A stretch of DNA of 63,933 bases, taken from NCBI RefSeq assembly GCF_013036045.1, contig NZ_WTPX01000008.1:1-63933 (forward strand), given 5' to 3'. Source of the DNA: Alienimonas chondri. GTDB taxonomy: Bacteria; Planctomycetota; Planctomycetia; Planctomycetales; Planctomycetaceae. Below are positions 56,264 to 63,933 of the stretch, one piece after another (position 1 is the first letter of the stretch; each line of letters opens with the position of its first letter). The translations under genes and the position numbers were made by a program. The notes below the pieces were generated by a model. That model saw only the letters and a program-made list of their open reading frames with translations. It was not told where the DNA came from and searched no databases.

Positions 56264-56626
56264 GCGAGATCCGCGTCCGGCTTCGGCCGGATCGGCTGAT
56301 CTTCACTGTGCGGCTCCGGTTTTCGAACCGGGGCCGTTTTTCGTGCGCGGATGTCCGCGGCGACCGTCACGACCGGCGTCGCCGGTCGGATGGGAGCCGA
56401 TTCAGGGCCGAATGACGGCTGCCGGGTGCGGTCGAGCAGGCGTGCGGGTCGATGTCAGCGGGGCGGGGCGATTAGCGCCTCGGCCGTCGTCAGGAGGACG
56501 CGGCACAGCTGGTCCGACGGAGCGGAGGTTCCCCCCGCCCCCGGTCCGATCTTGCCCGCCCTCGCCGCTCGCCCCCGCACGACGACTCATGCCCGCACCC
56601 GGACGCCCGGTCGTCGGGCCGGGCAT
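56264..56626. other. Intergenic region between rpsA and the sigma factor gene
   Basis: 363 bp. It holds the rpsA terminator (56311-56341). The rest is GC-rich with no recognised gene; the open frame that continues upstream of the sigma factor start at 56627 looks low-complexity and non-coding. No promoter match is convincing. Confidence 0.5.
56311..56341 (+). terminator. Rho-independent terminator of rpsA
   Basis: CGGCTCCGGTT and AACCGGGGCCG form an 11-bp stem (one G-T pair) with a TTCG tetraloop, followed by TTTTT. It is 48 bp after the rpsA stop and is the best canonical terminator in the window. Confidence 0.92.
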
Positions 56627-57427
56627 GTGCAGACCCCGCTCGAAACGTACCTGCGGGAGATCAACGCGACGCCGCTGCTGACGGCCGACGAGGAGAAGTC
56701 TCTCGCCCGGCGGATCGCCACCGGCGATATGGGCGCCCGCGACCACATGGTCCGCGCCAATCTGCGGCTGGTCGTCAATATCAGCCGGTCTTACACGAAC
56801 CGCGGATTGCCCCTGCCGGACCTGATCGAGGAGGGCAACCTCGGTCTGATGCGGGCCGTCGAAGGCTTCGACCCGGACATGGGCACCCGGTTCAGCACCT
56901 ACGCCAGCTACTGGATCAAGCAGTCCGTGAAGCGGGCGCTGGTCAACACGGCGAAGACCGTGCGGGTGCCGGCCTATATGGTCGAACTGCTGGGCAAGTG
57001 GCGGAAGATGTCGGCCCATCTGAGCGACGTCCTCGGCCGGACCGCGACGCCGGAGGAGATCGCCAAGGAACTCGAAATCCCCAAGCGGAAGCTGGAGATC
57101 GTCAAGAAGGCGCTGGCTCTCTATCAGACCAGCCCAAACAGCGCCGCGGACGACGGCGGCTGGAGCCTCGGCGAGATGCTCACCGACGAGAACACGCCCG
57201 CCCCGGACGCGGACCTCACGGAAGCGGACAGCATCGCCCGCGCCCTCGACCTGATGGACGAGCTGGACGAACGGGAGTCCACGATCCTCAAGCTGCGATT
57301 CGGCCTCGAGGGCGACGAGCCGAAAACGCTGAAGGAAATCGGCGAGGTCCTCGGCCTGACCCGTGAACGGGTCCGTCAGATCGAGACCGACGCCCTCCGC
57401 CGCCTCAACCGCGGACTGGGCGGGTAA
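56627..57427 (+). CDS. RpoD/SigA-type primary-group sigma factor
   Basis: 266 aa from GTG 56627, chosen because it gives QTPLETYLREINATPLLT, the usual beginning of regions 1.2-2 in this group; the frame is open to 56351 but without family similarity. Region 2 holds NLRLVVNISRSYTNRGLPLP, DLIEEGNLGLMRAVEGFD and FSTYASYWIKQSVKR. Region 3 (about 115-185) and region 4 follow, with TLKEIGEVLGLTRERVRQIE as the -35-binding helix-turn-helix. It lacks the large region 1.1 of E. coli RpoD, so it could be the housekeeping factor of this group or a RpoS-like alternative. Confidence 0.93.
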   Translation: MQTPLETYLREINATPLLTADEEKSLARRIATGDMGARDHMVRANLRLVVNISRSYTNRGLPLPDLIEEGNLGLMRAVEGFDPDMGTRFSTYASYWIKQSVKRALVNTAKTVRVPAYMVELLGKWRKMSAHLSDVLGRTATPEEIAKELEIPKRKLEIVKKALALYQTSPNSAADDGGWSLGEMLTDENTPAPDADLTEADSIARALDLMDELDERESTILKLRFGLEGDEPKTLKEIGEVLGLTRERVRQIETDALRRLNRGLGG

Positions 57428-57431
57428 AGCG

Positions 57432-57507
57432 AGGGGAAAGGGGCGGGGCGTAAGGCGTAAGCAGCGCATCGCAAAAACTTACGCCTTACGCCTCGCCCCT
57501 TTCCCCT
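57432..57507. terminator. 30-bp hairpin between convergent sigma factor and purD genes
   Basis: Arms 57432-57461 and 57478-57507 are 30-nt reverse complements with one mismatch, around a 16-nt loop ending in AAAAA. It lies between the two stop codons (57427 and 57514) and can fold on transcripts from either strand. It is far longer than a normal terminator. Confidence 0.8.
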
Positions 57508-57513
57508 GCCGCC

Positions 57514-58839
57514 TCAGCGGCCTTTATCCGCGATGTCGGTGCGGCACCAGGCCCCCTCCCAGCGGATGCGACGCACGGCTTCGTAGGCCCGCCGCTTGGC
57601 GTCGGTGACGTCGTCGCCCAGCGCGGTCACGCCGAGCACCCGCCCGCCGGCGGTTTGCACGCTCTCATGCCCGTCGGCGCCGGCCGGGCCGAACTTGGTG
57701 CCGGCGTGGAAGACTTCGGTGTCCGCCAGGTCCGCCGCTTCGGGCAGGCCGCGGATCGTCTTGCCGGTCTCGTACGGGCCCGGGTAGCCCTCGCTGGCCA
57801 TCACCACGCAGACGGCGGCTCGGTCGTCCCACGTCGGCGCCTCGGCGTCGCCCAGCTTGCCGGCCGCGGTGGCTTTGAGCAGCGGGTAGAGGTCCGAGGA
57901 CATCCGCATCAGCAGCGGTTGGACCTCCGGATCGCCGAAGCGGACGTTGAACTCCAGCACCATCGGCCCCCGACGGGTGAACATCAGCCCGGCGTAGAGG
58001 ATGCCGCGGAACGGGCGTTCGTCCCGCTGCATGCGGTGCACGATCGGGATGAAGACCTGCTCGACGACCTGCTGCATCCGGCGTTCGTGCACCACCCGAG
58101 CCGGGCTGTAGGCGCCCATTCCGCCGGTGTTCGGGCCGCGATCGCCGTCCAGCGCGGCTTTGTGATCCTGAGCGGCGGGCAGGGGGATGATCGTCGTGCC
58201 GTCGACGATCGCGAGGACGCTCGCTTCCTCGCCGACGAGCTTCTCTTCGACCACGGCCCGCGTGCCGGCGTCGCCGAACTCGCGGTCGGCGAGCACCCGA
58301 CGGACGGCGTCCATCGCTTCGTCCCGGGTGTCGCAGACCAGCACACCCTTGCCGGCCGCCAGGCCGTCCGCCTTCACGACCAGCGCCTGTTCGCTGCGTC
58401 CGCTGATCCAGTCGGCGGCGGCGTGGGCGTTGTTGAACGTCTCGAACGCCGCGGTCGGCACGCCGGCCCGCTTCATCAGCGACTTGCTGTACGCCTTACT
58501 GCCTTCAAGCTCCGCAGCGGCTTTCGAGGGACCGAACACGAGGAAGCCGGCCGCTTCCAGTTCGTCCGTCAGCCCCATCACCAGCGGCTTCTCCGGGCCG
58601 ATCACGACGAGATCGACGGCGCGTTCCTTCGCCAGCGCCAGCAGGCCGGGGAGGTCGTCGTCTTGGACCGGCACGTTCTCCACGCCCGGCTCCGTACCGG
58701 TGCCGGCGTTGCCGGGGGCACAGAGCACCGCGCCCACCTTGGGACTCTGGGCGAGCTTCCAGCAGAGCGCGTGTTCGCGTCCGCCGCCGCCGACCACCAG
58801 CACCGTGTCGCCTGAAGCCTTCTCGCCGCCCGCGCTCAT
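57514..58839 (-). CDS. purD: Phosphoribosylamine-glycine ligase
   Basis: 441 aa from ATG 58839; the open frame continues upstream without coding character. It makes glycinamide ribonucleotide from phosphoribosylamine, glycine and ATP, the second step of purine synthesis. The N-terminal domain opens with VLVVGGGGREHALCWKLAQS. The ATP-grasp domain has VVKADGLAAGKGVLV, the acidic VLEFNVRFGDPE metal-binding part and GGMGAYSP; the C-terminal blade follows. It is not next to other purine genes here. Confidence 0.96.
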   Translation of the reverse strand: MSAGGEKASGDTVLVVGGGGREHALCWKLAQSPKVGAVLCAPGNAGTGTEPGVENVPVQDDDLPGLLALAKERAVDLVVIGPEKPLVMGLTDELEAAGFLVFGPSKAAAELEGSKAYSKSLMKRAGVPTAAFETFNNAHAAADWISGRSEQALVVKADGLAAGKGVLVCDTRDEAMDAVRRVLADREFGDAGTRAVVEEKLVGEEASVLAIVDGTTIIPLPAAQDHKAALDGDRGPNTGGMGAYSPARVVHERRMQQVVEQVFIPIVHRMQRDERPFRGILYAGLMFTRRGPMVLEFNVRFGDPEVQPLLMRMSSDLYPLLKATAAGKLGDAEAPTWDDRAAVCVVMASEGYPGPYETGKTIRGLPEAADLADTEVFHAGTKFGPAGADGHESVQTAGGRVLGVTALGDDVTDAKRRAYEAVRRIRWEGAWCRTDIADKGR

Positions 58840-58995
58840 CGCCTCTGCCGCCCGCTGGATGTCGTGTGAAAGATCGACCGGGAGTCTAGCCGGCACATTC
58901 CCGCGGGGAAGTCGGTTCGCCCGCGAACTTGCGAGGCGCGGCATTGTCAGGCCGGAGCGCCCGCGCCACCATCCCCGCGAACACGCCTCGCGCCC

Positions 58996-59052
58996 CGGGG
59001 GGCCGACGCCCGCCGCTCGCCCGCTCGGGGGGCTGACGCCCCGCCGCTCGCC
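58996..59052 (+). repeat. Two direct copies of the 28-nt GCKGACGC element upstream of asd
   Basis: Copies at about 58996-59021 and 59024-59052 lie in the same orientation, only 2-3 nt apart, in the gap between the divergent purD and asd genes. The second copy ends 25 bp before the asd ATG. Confidence 0.75.
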
Positions 59053-59077
59053 TGAATCCGCCGCACCGAGAGTCTCG

Positions 59078-60106
59078 ATGAAGTTTGGAACCGTCGCCGT
59101 CGTGGGAGCCACCGGGGCTGTCGGACGGATCATTCGCGATCAACTCGAATCGCGGAACTTCCCCGCCGATCGGTTCCGCTTCCTCGCCACGAAGCGCAGC
59201 GCCGGTTCCAAGATCACGTTCCGCGGCGAAGAGATCACCGTCGAGGAGGTCAGCCCCGAGGCCTTCGCCGGCTGCGATCTGGTGATCGCCAGCACGCCGG
59301 ACGAAGCCTCCCGCGATCTGCTGCCGCACGCTCTGAAAGCGGGCGCCGTGGTGATCGACGAATCCGGCTACTGGCGGATGAACGACGAAGTCGCGTTGGT
59401 GATCCCGGAGATCAACCCGGCCGCCGCCTACGCCGCGGCCGCGGAGGGGCGGATGATCGCCTCGCCGAACTGCTCGACCACGCAGATGGTGCAGTGCCTC
59501 AAGCCGCTCCACGACGCGGCGGGCCTCACCCGGGTGATCGTCTCGACCTATCAGGCCGTCAGCGGGGCGGGGCTGTCCGGGACCGCGGAATTGCTCGAAT
59601 CGACCAAGGCGTCGATGGAGAACGGCTCGTTCGTCGCCAGCACGTTCCAGCGGCCGATCGGGTTCAACCTGATTCCGCAGATCGGCTCGTTCAAGGAGCA
59701 GGGCGGCGAGGGGGACGGCTACACCTCCGAGGAAATGAAGATGGTCCGCGAGACCCGTAAGATCCTCGACCTGCCCGGTTTACTGGTGAACCCGACCTGC
59801 GTGCGGGTGCCGGTGGCGGACTGCCACAGCGAATCGATCGCCTGCGAGTTCGAGCGTCCGCTATCGGTCGCCGAGGCCCGCGAGGCCTTGGCGGCCTTCC
59901 CGGGCATCGCGGTCATGGACGACCCGGTCGCCGGGCAGTACCCGACGCCGCTGGACTGCGCCGGCGACGATCGCACGTTCGTCGGCCGGATTCGCAAAGA
60001 CCTCAGCCACCCGAACGGGCTGAGCTTCTGGTGCGTGTCGGACAACCTCCGCAAAGGCGCCGCGACGAACGCGGTGCAGATCGCGGAACTGCTGGCGCAA
60101 AACTAA
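59078..60106 (+). CDS. asd: Aspartate-semialdehyde dehydrogenase
   Basis: 342 aa from ATG 59078. It reduces aspartyl phosphate to aspartate semialdehyde with NADPH, the branch point to lysine/diaminopimelate, threonine and methionine. The NADP-binding motif is VAVVGATGAVGR (6-17). The active-site cysteine is Cys132 (SPNCSTTQM). It has the later motifs QAVSGAGLSG and HSESIACEFERPLS; the family catalytic His lies in VPVADCHSES. Its stop begins a perfect palindrome. It is near a lysA-like gene at 62.6 kb, and both serve lysine and peptidoglycan precursor synthesis. Confidence 0.97.
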   Translation: MKFGTVAVVGATGAVGRIIRDQLESRNFPADRFRFLATKRSAGSKITFRGEEITVEEVSPEAFAGCDLVIASTPDEASRDLLPHALKAGAVVIDESGYWRMNDEVALVIPEINPAAAYAAAAEGRMIASPNCSTTQMVQCLKPLHDAAGLTRVIVSTYQAVSGAGLSGTAELLESTKASMENGSFVASTFQRPIGFNLIPQIGSFKEQGGEGDGYTSEEMKMVRETRKILDLPGLLVNPTCVRVPVADCHSESIACEFERPLSVAEAREALAAFPGIAVMDDPVAGQYPTPLDCAGDDRTFVGRIRKDLSHPNGLSFWCVSDNLRKGAATNAVQIAELLAQN

Positions 60107-60135
60107 CGCCGAGGCTCCGCGGAGCCTCGGCGTTA
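60104..60135. repeat. Stop-codon palindrome, copy 2 (asd)
   Basis: TAACGCCGAGGCTCCG (60104-60119) and CGGAGCCTCGGCGTTA (60120-60135) are exact reverse complements, a 32-nt perfect palindrome whose first three bases are the asd TAA stop. It also lies 6 bp before the end of the convergent gene and could terminate both. Confidence 0.9.
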
Positions 60136-60141
60136 CGGTAA

Positions 60142-60609
60142 CTACGGGTTGCCATTCGCCTCTTGCAGCGACTCGATTCGCTCCGCGAGTTCGGTCCACG
60201 CTTGAATGATCCGCGGCCGTTCTTCCGGCCAGCTTTCAAACTGGTGAACGTGATCGCGGACAAAATCGGCGAGTTCGAGGACAGTCGACGTCAACGGGAG
60301 CAAGGACTCGTCCTTGCTCCACGAGAAGAACTGAGCGTCGATCGCCTTTGCGAGGATCCAGGCCTGCCAGTCGTACTCCCCATCGTCCCCCGGCGGATCG
60401 CGGAGGTGGTCGACGACGACCGGGAAGTAAAACAGAAAGGCCTTAGTCCCCATGAACATGAAGTCTTCTTGACGGTTGAGCGGATCGTCTGCAAACCGCT
60501 CCTTCGCCTCATCGAGCGTTAACTCGCCAAACTCCTTCCAAGCGTACTCCTGATCGGGGTCTCCGGGATTGGGGACGAAGTCCCGCTTCGAGGGTAATAG
60601 ACCGTCCAT
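60142..60609 (-). CDS. Hypothetical acidic protein
   Basis: 155 aa from ATG 60609. It is rich in Asp, Glu, Trp and Phe (FMGTKAFLFYFPVVVDHLRD, DWQAWILAKAIDAQFFSWS, LELADFVRDHVHQFESWPEE) with no signal peptide or clear transmembrane segment. The helical, aromatic pattern resembles small SMI1/immunity-type proteins in character, but I recognise no specific family. Slightly lower GC in its codons than its neighbours is visible (for example GAAAAGG-type stretches on the minus strand), so transfer is possible. It ends 6 bp from the asd palindrome. Confidence 0.6.
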   Translation of the reverse strand: MDGLLPSKRDFVPNPGDPDQEYAWKEFGELTLDEAKERFADDPLNRQEDFMFMGTKAFLFYFPVVVDHLRDPPGDDGEYDWQAWILAKAIDAQFFSWSKDESLLPLTSTVLELADFVRDHVHQFESWPEERPRIIQAWTELAERIESLQEANGNP

Positions 60610-60658
60610 ATCGCTCGGAGACCCTTCGACCGGCCCAGGTTCGAAATTCGCCGACTTT

Positions 60659-61984
60659 CTACCGATTCGTCATCGGGTCTTCCGGGGACTGGTCGGAGAG
60701 GATGTGCGTTTCAAGGAAGCGGGCGAGCGTATGGAAGTCGCTGCCGGTCTCGATGAACCGCACCTTGGTGACGAGGTTGTCCGGGTCGACCAGTTCCTCG
60801 AACGGGACGTAGTGCAGGTCGAACTGCCGCTCGACGGAGACCATCACGCCGGTCTTTTGCTCCTCGACCAGCGCCCGATAGGCGCCGACGCCGAGTTGGC
60901 TGCCGAGGATCACGTCGAACGCCGTCGGCCGGGCGCAACGGGACTCGTAGCCGAGTTGCAGCGGCTTCACTTTGCGTTCGTCGCCGGTCTTCGCGGCGTA
61001 GCCGGCTTCGACCTTTTCGGCCAGCAAACGACCGAGTTGCACGTCGGCGACGGCGATGTGGCCGTGATCGTCACGGGCGACGCCTTCCAACGCGGAGGCC
61101 GGCAGCAATTCGGCCAAACCCTCGGCGACGCAGATGATGCCGTACTTGCGGCCGTCCTCACGCTCCCGGGTGAGGATCGTGTCGACCATCCGTTCGACGA
61201 CGGCGTCGAGGTTCATCATTTTCCGCTCCTCGCCGTCGACGGTCTCCGTCTGGGAGTACTTGCCGACGATGTCCTCCACGGAGATCACCAGCGAGGCGCC
61301 GCCGCTGATCGCGGTGCCGTAGGCCAGCCAGCCGGCGCTGCGGCCCATGCACTCGCAGAGGAAGTAGCTCTGCTGGGCGCGGGCGTCCTCGAGCAGGTTG
61401 CGCACTTCCTGGGCCAACACCTCGACGGCGGTGAAGAAGCCGAAGGTGAAGTCGATGCCGTTGTAGTCGTTGTCGATCGTCTTGGGGACGTGCACGACCT
61501 TGATCCGCTTCGCATCCGCCGGGAGATGCTCCTGGAACAGGGCGAACTTGTTGGCCGTCTTGAGGGTGTCGTCCCCGCCGATGCTGATGAGGGCGTCCAC
61601 TTCCAGCGAGCGGAGCGCCTCGTAGACCGTCTTCATCGGAGCGGTCTTCTCCGGATCGGTGAGGTCCGCCGGACTTTTGATGTGCTTGCCCGGGTTCGCC
61701 CGAGCGGTGCCGATGGTGATGCCGCCGGAGGTGCGGGAGCGTTCCAACTCCTTCTTGTCGAAGCGGATGTACGCCTCGCCCTCTTTCAGTTCCGTGCCGT
61801 CGTAGGCCATCAGTTCGGAGTAGCCGTGGCGGATGCCGATGGCGTCCAGGCCGCTGCGCAGGAAGGCGTCGGCGGCAGTGCTGATGACGGCGTTGGCGGC
61901 CGGGGCGGGGCCGCCGGAGAACAACATCGCGGCCCGCTTCACGTCGGTGGAGGGGACGGGGGGGCGAGCGAGGGGCGAGGGCAT
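60659..61984 (-). CDS. 6-phosphofructokinase, probably pyrophosphate-dependent
   Basis: 441 aa from ATG 61984. It phosphorylates fructose-6-phosphate in glycolysis. The phosphoryl-donor motif is GGDDT (136-140), and the catalytic motif is PKTIDND (167-173). In the family, Asp instead of Gly after GGD and Lys instead of Gly after Pro are the established markers of PPi-using enzymes, whereas ATP enzymes have GGDGS and PGTIDND. Length also suits the PPi-type. The first motif reads GGPAPAAN, where GGPAPGxN is usual. I predict PPi as donor, making the step reversible. Confidence 0.9.
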   Translation of the reverse strand: MPSPLARPPVPSTDVKRAAMLFSGGPAPAANAVISTAADAFLRSGLDAIGIRHGYSELMAYDGTELKEGEAYIRFDKKELERSRTSGGITIGTARANPGKHIKSPADLTDPEKTAPMKTVYEALRSLEVDALISIGGDDTLKTANKFALFQEHLPADAKRIKVVHVPKTIDNDYNGIDFTFGFFTAVEVLAQEVRNLLEDARAQQSYFLCECMGRSAGWLAYGTAISGGASLVISVEDIVGKYSQTETVDGEERKMMNLDAVVERMVDTILTREREDGRKYGIICVAEGLAELLPASALEGVARDDHGHIAVADVQLGRLLAEKVEAGYAAKTGDERKVKPLQLGYESRCARPTAFDVILGSQLGVGAYRALVEEQKTGVMVSVERQFDLHYVPFEELVDPDNLVTKVRFIETGSDFHTLARFLETHILSDQSPEDPMTNR

Positions 61985-62110
61985 TCAGTCGGGGAAAGTC
62001 TGAGGAAACGGTCGGAAGCGGCAGCTTAGCCGCAGCGTCCGCCGCTTCCCAAACCAACGAACCCGAGGGTCCTCGCTCAGGCGCCCCGATCGAATCGACC
62101 GGCTCAGCCG

Positions 62111-62491
62111 TCAGTCGACCTCGCCCGTTTCGCCCTCGCTGTCGTCCTCAAGCGTTTCGTCCGGGAGCGTTCCGTCTTCAAGTCCTTCGGCGTCGTCGGA
62201 CGCATCTTCTTCGGGCGCCTCCTCGCCGGGAGCGTCTTCCCCGGGCGCGGGCGCCGCGGGATCGACGGGGTCGCCGGGCATCTGGTTCGCCCCTTCGTCC
62301 CCGGCCGATTCACCGTCCACCTGTTCGACCGGGCCGTCCTTCGGCATCTCGGGGGGGACGAACACGGCGTAGGCGTAGACGCCGCCGGCGATGATTACGG
62401 CCGCCAATCCGATCCAAACGACCGGGCTGACCCCTTTCTGGGCGGAGGCCGAAGGGGCGGCGGATTCGGGAGCGGGGTTCGGTTCGGACAT
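62111..62491 (-). CDS. Membrane-anchored acidic protein
   Basis: 126 aa from ATG 62491. A polar N-region (1-20), one transmembrane helix (about 21-45, SPVVWIGLAAVIIAGGVYAY) and a strongly acidic Glu/Asp/Pro/Gly-rich tail (about 55-126) make up the protein. Topology by the positive-inside rule is ambiguous (few charges before the helix). No family recognised. It lies between the lysA-like and phosphofructokinase genes on the same strand. Confidence 0.6.
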   Translation of the reverse strand: MSEPNPAPESAAPSASAQKGVSPVVWIGLAAVIIAGGVYAYAVFVPPEMPKDGPVEQVDGESAGDEGANQMPGDPVDPAAPAPGEDAPGEEAPEEDASDDAEGLEDGTLPDETLEDDSEGETGEVD

Positions 62492-62606
62492 GAGCGGATT
62501 GTCTCGGCGGTGAAGAGCGGGAGCGGACGATAGCTGGATCCCCGCCCGGGAAGCACCGAACCCGGATTCCGTTCCCGGGCGCGGAGACCAGCCGGCGCCG
62601 GGCGGT

Positions 62607-63917
62607 TCAGGAGGGCAGCGTCGCGAACAGATCGTCGTACGTCTCCGCTCGGCGGATCTGCTCGACGGAGCCGTCCTCCTTCAACAGGTACTCCGCGCTG
62701 CGGAGCTTGCCGTTGTATTGGAAGCCCATGCTGTGGCCGTGGGCGCCGGCGTCGTGGATCGCCAGCACGTCGCCGCGGTCGATCGCGGGGAGATCCCGGT
62801 CGATGGCGAACTTGTCGTTGTTCTCACAGAGCGACCCCACCACGTCGACCGGCCCGGCGTTCGCCGCATCCAGCTTCTCGCCCCGCTGGCCCAGCACGCT
62901 GACATGGTGGTAGGCGTCGTACATCCCGGGACGCATCAGGTTGGCCATGCAGGCGTCCACGCCGACGTATCGCTTGTAGATCTCCTTGTGGTGCGTGGCC
63001 TTCGTCACCAGTACGCCGTACGGCCCGGTCATGCAGCGGCCGTTCTCCATGAAGACCGTCAGCGGGTCGAGACCGGCGGGCGTGATGATCTCCTCGTACG
63101 CCGCTTTCGTGCCGGCGGAGACCTCTTCGTAGCTCACCGCCCGCTCGCCCGGTCGGTAGGGGATGCCGATCCCGCCGCCCAGGTTCACGAACTCGATTCG
63201 CACGCCGGTCGACTGATACACATCGACGGTGAGGGCGAATAGCATCCGGGCGGTGTCGACGAAGAACCGCGGATCGAGTTCGTTGCTGGCGACCATCGCG
63301 TGCAGCCCGAACCGCGTTACGCCGAGTTCTCGGGCCTGACGGTAGCCGTCGAACAGCTGTTCGCGGGTGAAGCCGTACTTGGCGTCCTCCGGCTTGCCGA
63401 TGATCGCGTTCCCGCCGCGGAGCGGTCCGGGATTGAAACGGAAGCAGAGAGTATCCGGCAGGCCGACCCGTTCGGCCACGTAGGACAGGTGGGTGAGGTC
63501 GTCGAGATTCAGCACCGCCCCCGCCTCCTTCGCCAGGCGGTATTCCTCGGCGGGCGTGTTGTTCGACGTGAACATGATGCGTTCGCCGCGGATGCCGATG
63601 CGGTCGCACAGCATCAGTTCCGCGGCGCTGGAGCAGTCCATCCCGCAGCCCTCGTCGCGGAAGAGCTCGAGGATGCCGGGCGTCGGCGTCGCTTTGACCG
63701 CGAAATACTCCCGGAACCCGGGGTTCCAATCGAAGGCGGCGTTCAACCGACGGGCGTTCGCCCGAATGCCCGCTTCATCGTAGATGTGAAACGGCGTCGG
63801 CAGTTCGTTCGCCAATTCGCAGAGGCGGGCGGCGTCGATCGGCAGCGGCTTCACCGGACCGGCGTCCTGAGCGCCGGAGAGGGAGGCGGGGGAATTCGGA
63901 TCGAGGACGGCGGGCAT
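62607..63917 (-). CDS. Diaminopimelate decarboxylase-like PLP enzyme
   Basis: 436-aa fold-type III PLP enzyme from ATG 63917. PLP-lysine is Lys75 (YFAVKATPTPG). The glycine-rich phosphate-binding loop NLGGGIGIPYRPGE and the active-site cysteine region GSLCENNDKF are as in LysA. Type III decarboxylases also include ornithine/arginine enzymes, so the symbol lysA is likely but not certain. It would make lysine from meso-diaminopimelate. asd at 59 kb serves the same pathway. The gene begins at the right edge, 16 nt from the end, so its promoter is outside. Confidence 0.87.
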   Translation of the reverse strand: MPAVLDPNSPASLSGAQDAGPVKPLPIDAARLCELANELPTPFHIYDEAGIRANARRLNAAFDWNPGFREYFAVKATPTPGILELFRDEGCGMDCSSAAELMLCDRIGIRGERIMFTSNNTPAEEYRLAKEAGAVLNLDDLTHLSYVAERVGLPDTLCFRFNPGPLRGGNAIIGKPEDAKYGFTREQLFDGYRQARELGVTRFGLHAMVASNELDPRFFVDTARMLFALTVDVYQSTGVRIEFVNLGGGIGIPYRPGERAVSYEEVSAGTKAAYEEIITPAGLDPLTVFMENGRCMTGPYGVLVTKATHHKEIYKRYVGVDACMANLMRPGMYDAYHHVSVLGQRGEKLDAANAGPVDVVGSLCENNDKFAIDRDLPAIDRGDVLAIHDAGAHGHSMGFQYNGKLRSAEYLLKEDGSVEQIRRAETYDDLFATLPS

Positions 63918-63933
63918 CGCGACGGGCGTGGGA

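Noticed and set aside
58187-60106. Longer asd frame starting at 58187
   Set aside because: The extra part overlaps purD in antisense; the NADP-binding motif requires the start at 59078.
60142-60609. Idea that the acidic protein is an immunity protein of a contact-dependent toxin
   Set aside because: No toxin gene or secretion signal lies nearby and no family match was recognised.

Overview
The window looks like a chromosomal segment of a free-living, flagellated planctomycete. It is very GC-rich. It carries a planctomycete cytochrome-c/DUF1549/DUF1553 protein overlapping a DUF1501 protein, many lineage-type hypothetical proteins, a serine/threonine kinase with an extracytoplasmic domain, and few clear Shine-Dalgarno sites. 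Phylum-level placement is well supported; I do not claim a genus. I saw no rRNA, tRNA, CRISPR array, phage or transposase gene. Most of the content is ordinary core genome.

Layout. 1-5.7 kb: end of a flagellar export locus on + (partial gene, small membrane protein, flhA, flhF, 85-aa membrane protein, fliA-type sigma factor). 5.9-11.4 kb, mostly on -: DUF433/DUF5615 pair, small membrane proteins, NYN-domain protein, vWA-domain membrane protein. 11.7-17.6 kb: alpha/beta hydrolase, membrane Ser/Thr kinase, metallophosphoesterase, coiled-coil zinc-ribbon protein. 18-25 kb: aminotransferase, pgi, a lipoprotein built of five similar repeats, a 2-oxo acid decarboxylase. 25.3-30.6 kb: a group of probable stress or ribosome-related proteins (DUF2103-like, baeRF family, cupin, DUF2945, APP1 phosphatase-like, HPF-like protein). 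30.7-41 kb: GT-C-like membrane protein, rodA/ftsW, hydrolase, DUF1501 and DUF1549/1553 pair, divergent Hsp70. 41-50.5 kb, all on -: NtrC-type regulator and cytosolic histidine kinase, pnp, rpsO, DEAD-box helicase, small membrane protein, ftsH. 50.5-54.3 kb: APH/P-loop kinase fusion, GT2, DUF4432. 54.5-64 kb: rpsA, primary-type sigma factor, purD, asd, phosphofructokinase with pyrophosphate-type active-site residues, lysA-like decarboxylase.

How genes work together. flhA/flhF/fliA serve flagellum export, placement and late gene expression. rpsO-pnp, the DEAD-box helicase and rpsA form an RNA and translation block. pgi and pfk belong to glycolysis; asd and lysA to the aspartate/lysine/diaminopimelate route. 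The histidine kinase and NtrC-type regulator are a two-component pair.

The most distinctive non-coding signal is several families of dispersed palindromes between genes: (a) a 28-nt GC element with core GCKGACGC, present as inverted pairs (REPIN-like) or direct pairs, one copy forming the C-terminal codons of flhA; (b) a perfect palindrome beginning exactly at the stop codon of two genes; (c) hairpins made of repeated 9-nt AAGGCGTCC units with a C/G-rich loop; (d) very long unique stems at 52.1 and 57.4 kb. The protein-level observations most worth checking are the HPF domain joined to a sigma-region-2-like segment, the five-repeat lipoprotein, and the predicted PPi-dependent phosphofructokinase.
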